A stretch of 64,000 bases of DNA from Nicotiana tabacum (Eukaryota > Streptophyta > Magnoliopsida > Solanales > Solanaceae): contig NC_134103.1 in the NCBI RefSeq assembly GCF_000715075.1, positions 51,576,730-51,640,729 of the forward strand, written 5' to 3'. The notes below the pieces were generated by a model that saw nothing but the letters and a program-made list of their open reading frames with translations, was not told where the DNA came from and ran no database searches. This document shows, piece by piece, positions 56,179 to 64,000 of this stretch. A program made the translations under genes and the position numbers. Within the stretch, counting starts at the first letter, position 1. Each line of letters begins with the position of its first letter.

Positions 56179-58654
56179 CTAGTCTGCTTCAGGAGCTTCA
56201 TCTCCTCCACTCTCGGATCCACTCGCAGAGTCTTCTTCATCGAAAAGCAAAGATCTAGCCTCGTCCTCCCAAACCTTCGCATTCTCGATATCAGCCGTGA
56301 GGTCGAAGCCACGAGCATGTTCCTCCTCAAGAGCCTCTCTTCGAGACTGGCGCCTAGCATTCTCGGTAACACGGGACAACCTAACCTCAGCAACATCAGA
56401 AATTTCCTCTGCCCAAGTGTTAGAGGTTTCGGCGTCAGCTCGGTAAGAGGCCATGAGTGCCTGTGCCTCGGATGTGGCCCTTGCAAGCTCAGCAGCCAAT
56501 CGAGTCTCGAGCTCTTCAACCTTCTGGGCTCGGGTCAAGTTCTCCTCATTCACACTTTAGAGTTAACGCTCAACCGAAGATAGTTGGGCCCGAACCGCTT
56601 CTTTTTCCGAGGCGAGACAGTCCATGTTCTGCTTCTACCCCAAAGTCTCTGCCTCTTTCATCTTGGCCTCCTTACGAAGCCGCTCAACCAATTCGGCCTT
56701 CTACTGAACCTGCAGGATCAAAGTGTTAGTCGCCAATATCAAGTTAATACATAACAAGCTCCCAAAAATTTACATTACCCGTTCAATGAGCTCGATTTGA
56801 TCTTGATGAGCTCTTGTCAGCTCGGCTCGAATACTCATGATCTCATCTTCTTTGTGCACATAGAGGAGTTTAAGGGCGTCTCTCTCCTCCGTAAGCTTTT
56901 TGAGACTGGCCTCGCATTGGGCCAGCTCAGCTCGGTATTTGGAGGACGCTTCTTGATGGAGCGTCGTAGCCTGTACAGAAAGGAAGGAAATCAAACTTTG
57001 AGAAATAAGAACAAATGCAAGCATGGTAACATGGGCTAAAACTCACTTGGTTCAGAAGTTGCTGGGCCTCATAAAAAATGAGTGATGCGTCCAGTTCGGG
57101 AACATATTCGACCCCCGCGAAGCAGCCGCGAAATATATCATCCCCTTCGGGGGCCGTCCCCACATCGGGGGTCCCCATGGACTGGGCATCCCGAAACTGC
57201 CTCTCAGAGAGCGTGGGGCCGGGCGGCGAATCATTGATGTTAATTGCCCCAAGCCAGTCACTTGGGGAATTCTCTTCTCTTTGAAGGGCCTCAGAACTAG
57301 ACCCTTCGGGCTTACCCGCTGGTTGCTCATCACGACAGGAGGCATCATCAACACCCGATGACTCGGGGACCCTACTCAGACCTTCTCCCGAGATCACCTC
57401 GATCTGCGGCTGAACCTCCTCGACCGTCACCGGCTCAGCAGTTCTCGAAGCTTCAGTGCCTTCCCTCTTCCGAGCCACCAGCAGGCAGTCAACATCTTCT
57501 CCCTCCTCATCTTCATCTCGTAGAGTTTGGACTACATCGGCAGATAGAACGGAAGGATCAGTCTTCGACTTTCGAGCCTTGCTTTTCTTGGGCTTTGGGG
57601 TATCTGGAGTCGAGGCCCTTCTCCTTTTCTTATCTTTTGTTGGCTTCAGGGCCTCCCCTTCCTCGAGGGAGGTGGCCTTATGACGACATTATCTCCAAGG
57701 CCTGTATGAGAAGAAATCAAGTTAAAAAGAAGTATTTCACAGGAAAGCATCAAACACAGACAGGGGAACTTACCATGATTTTTGGCCACCCATCGGCCCT
57801 TGGCCAAATCGCGCCACGAGCGCTCAGCATACGAAGAGGTTGAAACCAGTTGTCGAACCCAACCTGCAAGGTCCGGGACTGCACAGGAAACCAGGGGGAA
57901 GCTTCACCATAAAGAAGAATATAGATAAGAAGAGGTAAAGGAAACATAACAAGTAATCAAACGTTATCGGTGAGGTTCTACTTACGCTTCATGTTCCATT
58001 CTTCGGGGAATGACATCTTCTCGGTGGGGATTGAGTCGGAGGTCTTGACTCGGATGAACCGGCTCATCCACCCTCGATCCTTGTCCTCGTCTATGCTCGA
58101 GAACATCACCTTCATGGACCGACACTGAAGCCTTATCAGTCCGCCCCAATAAAGACGGGTGCTGTATAGCCTAATGAGATGACCGAGGGTGAAAGACATA
58201 CCATTGTCCTTGCTCGAGAAGAATCTGAGAAAAATGACAGTGCGCCAAAAAGAGGGGTAGATATGGCCTAGGGTTACTCGGTATTGGCGGCAGAAGTCGA
58301 TTATGACGGGATCGACGGGACCCAGTGTGAAAGGGTAAGTATACACACTTAAGAACCCTTTTACATGAGTGGTGATGTCCTCCTCGGGGGTAGGAATCAC
58401 CACCTCTTTATTCTCCCAGTGGCAGTCTTTTTTCACCTGCTCGAGATCACCTTCGAATATCGAATAGATGTATCTAGACATGGGCTCGCATCTGCCAGGA
58501 ACCGGAGAGGTTTTCGACTTTAAAGTCGGAAGTAAGTTCACATGGCCCGGGGATGCACTCTTCGATACGTGGGTCCATCGGTGTTTTGTCACCGACCGAC
58601 CGCAATGAGGAGGCCTTTTCCTCTTGAGGAATAGTCTTTGATGTTTTTTCCATT
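56179..58654 (-). pseudogene. Spliced antisense gene of the Tat element, function unknown
   Basis: Starts at an ATG near 58654 (MEKTSKTIPQEEKASS). The first half shifts frame near 58500 and continues as 58592-57978 ('YIYSIFEGDLEQVKKDCHWE', 'YTYPFTLGPVDPVIIDFCRQ'), resembling the plant 'putative gypsy-type transposon' domain (Transposase_28-like; from memory). The later part is spliced: an exon ends at 57047, intron 57046-56971 (GTGAGT...ACAG), exon 56970-56779, intron 56778-56710 (GTAATG...GCAG), last exon from 56709. The C-terminus is a long coiled coil ('RAELAQCEASLKKLTEERDA') with an acidic end (EDSASGSESGGDEAPEAD, stop 56179). Several TAGs interrupt it. It runs convergent to gag-pol. Role unknown. 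Confidence 0.8.
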
Positions 58655-59023
58655 GCTATATGAGATTTAAGGAAGAAGAAGGCAGAATTTGTGTTTTAAT
58701 AATAGATTGGCAAACGGAAACCGGCAAAGTTGATGAACTTGAAGAGAATAGAAGAGCTTTTGAAGATTAGAAGAAGTTTGAAAGTAAAGTTTGAGAAGAT
58801 TATGAAGGTGATCTATTTATAATATCCACTTTGATGGTTTGAAAGCACTGGTGGCCGACCATCAACTGGCGTTAATTAATTACCTTAGAAACTATGTAGA
58901 CACGACGCTTCAATTGCTTATGTCTCTTATGTCACGATGTTGATGTCATAATTGATCGAGGTATTAAATCGAAGTCTCAACATTCATTTCTTCTCATTAC
59001 ACTCCAAAAATGAGGGGACTATC

Positions 59024-59648
59024 TGTAAACGGTTGAATCGAGCATACCCGATTTCGTTGGCAGGGGAGTTGCCCCGAGGGTAACCTCATAATAGATCGGG
59101 ATCGAGCTCGAAGATAGGACATCGAGCCTAGAGATCGAAGTGTTCTATGAAATCGAGGCCAGCAACAATCGAGATCAAGCATGACTGACGTCGAGTAAGG
59201 CGTAATAACAGAATAGCGAGATATCAGTAACGGGTCGAAGATCACGGCGGAAATCCCGGAACAGGTCAAATCAAAGCAGTTGTTAGTGCCAATCATAGGA
59301 TCTACTTCCATTATTAGAGTTGTGCGTTATTTAGGATTCCTCTATTATATAAAGAGGGATCCCATTCACTTGTAGAGGGCAATTATTATTCACTGAGAAG
59401 AATATACATATATGCTGTTTTCTTTGTTCATCACTGTTCATCGCTATTTGTTCCATCCTCTATTGTTCTTATTAACTAGCCTCGAGACTATCTCGAGTCG
59501 AGGTCGAGGTGTTGTTTGCAGACCGGTTTGATTCATTTCATTGTCCAATTTATTTATTCAATTCGTTGTTTATCAATTGATACTGGATTAAATCACATAT
59601 CCTTAAAACCACAATATAAGTTTAATTGTTACTCAAATTTTAGCAACA
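59024..59648 (+). repeat. 3' LTR of the Tat element
   Basis: 625 bases, partner of 48239-48857, with TATA-like TATTATATAAAGAGG again present. The purine-rich AAAAATGAGGGGACTATC just upstream is the probable plus-strand primer. Confidence 0.9.
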
Positions 59649-59653
59649 CTTAC

Positions 59654-61148
59654 CTCACTCCGCAACCAAATCAATACTCAATCGCGGCTTTTCCTCTAGA
59701 ATTAGCCTCCAAACCAATCAAATCTAGCTAAATATAGTTCAAATAATTCAAAATAAGTTTTAGAAACTACCCACGAGTGAAAAAGATTCAATATTTAATG
59801 ATTTTAGAAAACGTCAATAAAAGTCAACCCCGAGCTTGGTTATGCAATTAGTTTCGAAATCCGACCTCAATTTGAGGTCTAAATCTCAATTTCTACCTAA
59901 ATCCCTAATTTCTACCATGAAAAAGCACAGATTAAAGGTTAAAATCAATGTGTTCATGGAAATAAAATGAAACAAGTTAAAATCTACTAACCTATGAAGA
60001 TGGGATGAAAAACCTCTTCAAAATCGCCTCTAAGCTGAGTTCAAACTTGAAAATGGTGAAGAGTGAAGAAAATCCTGACTTTTGAAAGTTTAAATCACTA
60101 GCGTCAGGTGCTCTTCGCGTTCGTGAAGCACCTGACGCAATCGCAATGCACAGCGGCCAAAAGGCCTTTGCATTCGCGAGATACACTCCGTGTTTGCGGA
60201 GGCTTACTCCCCAGCCTTCGCGTTCGCGAGCCAAGGAACGCGTTCGCGAAGAGTATCAGACAGATTTCCTCCCAGAACCCCAGAACCCTACGCGTTCACA
60301 AGAGGATGGTCGCGTTCGTGAAGGGTAAGCCCCCACTCTTCACATTCACACCCGTGTCCTCGCGTTTGCGATGAACGATTTCGCCTCAGTCCTATTTCCC
60401 CCTTTGCAATCGCAAAGCACAAGGCACCAGATATCAGAAATAGCTGCACTAGCAAATCTTTTAAGTCTAAAAATGGTCCGTAGCCTATTCGAAACTCACC
60501 CGAGCCCCTTGGTCTCCAAACCAAACATGCACACAAGTATAATAACATCATACGAACTCGCTCGCGTGATCAAAATACCAAAATAACACCTAGAGCTACG
60601 AATCGGATGTCAAAATGCATGAAATTTCAATAAAAACTCAAGAACTTCTAAAATCACAACCAAGTGTCCGAATCCTATCAAACCAATTCTGATTTGAACC
60701 AAATTTTGCAGACAAGTTTCAAATAGCAATATGAACCTATACCATGTCCTGAAACCAAAATCCGAACACGGTAACCACAAAGTCAACCTACGGTCAAACC
60801 TAGGGATTTTGTAAAGCTTCAAATTACTAGCTTTCGACAAAACAAGTCAAATCAAGTTAGGGACTTCCGAATTCAATTCTGGGCATATGCCCAAGTCCAA
60901 AATCATGATATGGACCCACTAAGATCGTTAAAATACCGTTCCGGGGTCGTTTACACAACATGTTGACCATGGTCAACTCAAGTTATTTTCAAAGCCAAAA
61001 ATCATGTTTTCTTTAAATTTTCATATAAATCTTTTCAGCAAAAGACACGGACTGTGCACGCAAATCAAGAAACATTAAATGGAGCTAAGAGAGGTTTTGG
61101 AACACGAAAATAAGGGCTATTACTCAAAATGACCTATCAGGTCTCACA
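59654..61148 (-). repeat. 3' LTR of the outer element, distal (U3) piece
   Basis: Continuation of the outer LTR; its first 110 bases match the last 110 of the window (63891-64000). It contains a CpG-word cluster at 60100-60420 built on TTCGCG(T/A)TTCGCGA-like words. Minus-strand LTR start TGTGAGACC at 61148. The promoter half of the LTR is now 31 kb from its 3' half at 28159. Confidence 0.85.
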
Positions 61149-61274
61149 TTCTCCACCTCTAAAAAAAAACGTTAACGGACATAAAGAAGTACCTGGACTG
61201 GTGAAAATGTGTGGGTATCTACTCCGCATATCGAACTCGGAATCCCACGTACATGCTTCGATCGTCTGACCTCT
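61149..61274 (-). promoter_or_regulatory. Polypurine tract and 3' leader of the outer element
   Basis: The minus strand reads AGAGGTGGAGAA directly against the LTR (plus-strand TTCTCCACCTCT, 61149-61160), a polypurine tract with one pyrimidine. The rest is a short untranslated stretch before the integrase remnant. Confidence 0.7.
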
Positions 61275-61928
61275 CTATTGCACTTTCACTAAAGGAAAAC
61301 TCTTAGACCTCAATTGTCGAACCTGCAGGGCTAGAATAGCCGCCGGCTCCTCCTCATATGCTAAATTCTCATCAAGCTGAACCGTGCTAAAGTCCAAAAC
61401 ATGCGAGTTGTCCTCGTGATATTTCCAAAGCATGGAAACATGGAATACCGGATGTACTACAAATAGGCTAGGAGGCAATGCAAGCTTGTAGGCAACCTCC
61501 CAAACTCTATCTAAAATCTCAAATGGCCCAATATACCTAGGGCTCAACTTGACCTTTCTCCCAAACCGCATCATGCCCTTCATAGGCAAAACTCTGAGCG
61601 AACCCCTCCCTCCCACCATATAAGCTACATCCCGAACCGTGTTGAAGTCCAAAACATGCGAGTTGTCCTCGTGATATTTCCAAAGCATGGAAACATGGAA
61701 TACCGGATGTACTACAAATAGGCTAGGAGGAAATGCAAGCTTGTAGGCAACCTCCCCAACTCTATCTAAAATCTCAAATGGCCCAATATACCTAGGGCTA
61801 AACTTGACATTTCTCTCAAACCGCATCACGCCCTTCATAGGCAAAACTCTGAGCGAACCCCACCCTCCCACCATATAAGCTGCATTTCGATCCTTCTGAT
61901 CCGCATAACTCTTCTGCCAAGACTGCAA
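61275..61928 (-). pseudogene. Integrase C-terminal remnant with in-frame tandem duplication
   Basis: Frame of 217 codons carrying the integrase C-terminal pattern 'VLPMKGVMRF', SPRYIGPFEILDRVGEVAYK, 'VVHPVFHVSMLWKYHEDNSH' twice. The repeat period is 255 bases (85 codons) over about 61381-61890, so the duplication keeps the frame. The end 'LDENLAYEEEPAAILALQVR' is the usual exit towards a chromodomain, which is missing. Upstream it joins gag sequence directly (see next entry). Non-functional. Confidence 0.85.
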
Positions 61929-62528
61929 AGTCTACTCCATTTGACTCAACAATACCCATGTTGTGCAATACCTCGTAGAGATGGTCCAAATAATCACGTG
62001 GGTCCTTAAAATGTGCACCACTAAAGGGAATAGGAATGAGCTTTGTGAACTTATCCAACTCATCAATCCCTCAGAAGACATCGCGGGCCTCTCCCCAGTC
62101 TGTGTCGCAATAATAGGTTGAACTACCCCAACTGGTAGAATTACTGGAGTCTGATATATGGGAGCCATTTACTTCGGAGTGTGAGTAGCAGGAGTTTGTG
62201 CTCCTCCCCCATCTTGAGAAACGGCTGGTGCCACCAGAAATGCACCGGTCTGGCCCACACTCTCCATAAGGCCCACTACACGGACTAGAGCGTCCTAAAG
62301 TACGAGAGTGACTATATATATTTTCGGGACCTGAGAGGGTCTGACTGGTACAGTCTGAGCTGGGATATTCTCCTCATGATCAATAAGAGGCTCCACAGTG
62401 GGTGCTACTGGATGTACTCTAGGCTGAGCTCTACCTCTACCTCGGCCCCGGCCCCTAGCCCTGGTAGTGGCTGCAATAGGGGGCTCCAGCTCCTGCCCGA
62501 CTGTAGATGTTGTGCGCATTCTCACCAT
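61816..62528 (-). pseudogene. Gag N-terminal remnant of the outer element
   Basis: Starts MVRMRTTSTVGQELEPP followed by a Gly/Arg run (RARGRGRGRGRAQPRV), the usual start of this gag type. It is broken by stops at about 62295 and 62170, then resumes as 'MDKFTKLIPIPFSGAHFKDP'. After about 'HNMGIVESNG' (near 61930) the sequence turns, in another frame, into integrase ('SWQKSYADQKDRNAAYMVGG'). Most of gag and all of protease, RT and RNase H are deleted. Confidence 0.82.
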
Positions 62529-62715
62529 CTATGAGAGAACAAGAATGGAATAATTCAAACATCAATGATAGAATTAAATCGCATTATATAGAAATAAAGA
62601 AGTGAGATTTTCCTAAGGCTCTATAGCCTCTAGAAGATAAGTACAGACGTCTCCGTACCGATCCCCCAGACTCTACTAAGCTTGCTCATGACTCGTGAGA
62701 CCTAGGCAACCTAGT

Positions 62716-62727
62716 GCTCTGATACCA
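62716..62727 (-). promoter_or_regulatory. Primer-binding site of the outer element
   Basis: Plus-strand GCTCTGATACCA is the exact complement of TGGTATCAGAGC (initiator-Met tRNA), three bases from the LTR start at 62731. Confidence 0.88.
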
Positions 62728-62730
62728 ACT

Positions 62731-64000
62731 TGTCACGTCCGGGAATCCCACCCTCGGGACTGTGATGGCGCCTATCATTTCACTTGCTAGGCAAGCCAAC
62801 ATTAGCTAGATTATTTAAACATTTTTAACAATTCAAAATAAAGCATTTAATAAAGATAAACCGAAATAGTCCAAAATGAAATAATAAAATACATAAGATA
62901 CTATCCAAACATCTCCCAGAATCCAGAGTCACAAGTACATGAGCGACTAGAGTACTACATATATGGTCTGAAACAAAGTACAACTATCTGAGACTAGGTA
63001 AACAGTAAAAATGGGAAAATAAGGGGACTTCAGGGCTGCGAACATTGTGCAGCTATACCTCAAGTCTCTAAATGTAGCTGGATCCGAGTAGAGCACCACT
63101 AGACGCTGGTGGGACCAATATCGGAATCTGCACAAGAAGTGCAGAAGTGTAGCATGAGTACAACCGACCCAATGTACTCTGTAAGTGTCGAGCCTAACCT
63201 TGACGAGGTAGTCACGAGGCTATGACAAGACACCTACGTAAAATCCTATACAGATATGGATATAAAGCAACAAAATAACGAGTAAGACAATAAAATATTA
63301 ACTGGGAGGGGACATGCAATAGGGGAAATATCAAAAGAACGGCAAGTACGAAATCACCCAATAACATCTTTTGAATTAAGCAACAATATAACTAAGTAAA
63401 TCACCAATCCGGGAATCGAATCAGGCAATGAAGTAAAGATGGCACGACAAAACCCTTTGTGCTTTTACTCTCGTCCTCGCCATGCAATATCATAAATAAG
63501 ATACCACGGCATCACCCTTCGTGCTTTTCACCCTTCCTCACCAAGCAACAATACAAATCTAAATAATAAATGCAGGGTATGACAATAATTTCATTTCAAT
63601 TATAGTGCCATGATAACAAACTCAACTTTCAAAATTTCCCAACATCTTCAAAATAAACAATATATGTGAGGTGAATAATTAAAAGTAATAATCTAACCTA
63701 AGCATGGAGAACATAGTCAAATAAACAACTTAGAACAAAAAGCAATTTCCACCCGCACACTTTACCCCAATAACAACGCATATGTACTCGTCACATCACA
63801 TATATGTCATTCCCACACATAATACACATAGAAAATAGACCAACAAGTCTTAATCCCTCAAGTCAAGGTTAATCACGACACTTACCTCACTCCGCAACGA
63901 AATCAATGCTTAATAACGGCTTTTACTCTAGAATTAGCCTCCAAACCAATCAAATCTAGCCAAATATAGTACAATTAATTCAAAATTAGCTTTAGAAACT
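62731..64000 (-). repeat. 5' LTR of the outer element (truncated by window end)
   Basis: Begins TGTCACGTCCGGG. Uninterrupted counterpart of the three-piece LTR at 28159-61148, which makes it the internal reference that proves the SINE and Tat insertions. Confidence 0.88.

Larger units (their letters stand above)
48239..59648 (+). mobile_element. Ty3/gypsy element of the Tat lineage with antisense gene, 11.4 kb
   Basis: 5' LTR 48239-48857, 3' LTR 59024-59648, target duplication CTTAT (48234-48238) and CTTAC (59649-59653). The uninserted site at about 63890 reads CTTAC, confirming the boundaries. The primer-binding site begins TGGCGCCCACC just after the 5' LTR; its first seven bases fit tRNA-Asp. 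Order: gag, protease, reverse transcriptase, RNase H, a second archaeal-type RNase H, integrase (48971-54638), a 1.5-kb spacer, then a minus-strand spliced gene (56179-58654). Dual RNase H and an extra antisense frame are Tat/Retand traits (established knowledge). All coding parts are decayed. Confidence 0.92.
28159..64000 (-). mobile_element. Outer gypsy element of the nest (right end outside window)
   Basis: Minus-strand element. Its 3' LTR is in three pieces (28159-29193, 48055-48238, 59654-61148; 2.7 kb when joined). The interior is only 61149-62730, and the 5' LTR begins at 62731 and leaves the window. The two LTRs match in order: 62731-63890 pairs with 28159-48238 and 63891-64000 with 59649-59770. 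The primer-binding site is perfect (62716-62727), and a purine tract adjoins 61148. The interior keeps only gag and the integrase tail, so it is a non-autonomous deletion derivative. Confidence 0.88.

Noticed and set aside
57358..57843. 161-codon plus-strand frame at the end of the Tat element
   Set aside because: Shadow of the antisense gene, whose minus-strand reading has introns and recognisable domains.

Overview
The window is plant nuclear DNA, almost certainly Solanaceae and most likely Nicotiana. The reasons are a TS-type tRNA-derived SINE (a family first described in tobacco) with a (TTG)n tail, Solanaceae-type SINEs with the recurring 'GGGAAGAAATCACCTA' body, and large Ty3/gypsy LTRs opening TGTCACGACCC or ending in GTTACA/GTAACA. 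It holds one real host gene and about 56 kb of transposable elements, mostly nested in one another. No rRNA, tRNA gene or CRISPR array was seen.

Region 1-16.4 kb is a mosaic of degenerate gypsy LTRs: a truncated LTR at 1-1208, a plus-strand LTR to about 2863, another at 3848-6905, then a plus-strand LTR (6906-7822 and 10115-10867) split by a solo LTR of the same family in the opposite orientation (7823-10109, 5-bp target duplication). A decayed gag with its 2.9-kb LTR follows (11150-15336), then a further LTR fragment. Region 16.4-21.3 kb is a SINE split by a 4.6-kb hAT DNA transposon (8-bp target duplication, BED/DUF659/hATC transposase on the minus strand, pseudogenised). The hAT itself contains a 705-bp foreign LTR fragment bracketed by two 393-bp copies of its own coding sequence.

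Region 21.9-27.9 kb (minus strand) is the host gene: 14 exons coding for a protein with a photolyase/cryptochrome-like N-terminal domain fused to a C-terminal alpha/beta hydrolase (Arabidopsis At4g25290 type, identified from memory). Its introns hold a small hAT-like MITE and two SINEs.

Region 28.2-64 kb is one five-part TE nest. The outer element is a minus-strand gypsy element whose 3' LTR begins 283 bp upstream of the gene's ATG. Into that LTR went (a) a TS SINE and (b) an 11.4-kb Tat-lineage gypsy element (48239-59648) carrying gag-pol plus a spliced antisense gene. The SINE was then hit by an 18.6-kb non-autonomous gypsy derivative (29224-47841), and that by a 10.3-kb chromodomain gypsy element (33722-44067). 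Target duplications (ATGTG, GAGCA, CTTAY and a 16-bp SINE duplication) fix the order of events. The outer element's short interior (gag fused to the integrase C-terminus) and the start of its second LTR close the window.

Nothing here is a convincing new defence or metabolic system. The most unusual items are the hAT with a captured LTR fragment and self-duplication, the antisense spliced gene in the Tat element, a likely GC-AG intron inside the hydrolase nucleophile codon, and the resolved nest next to a gene promoter.
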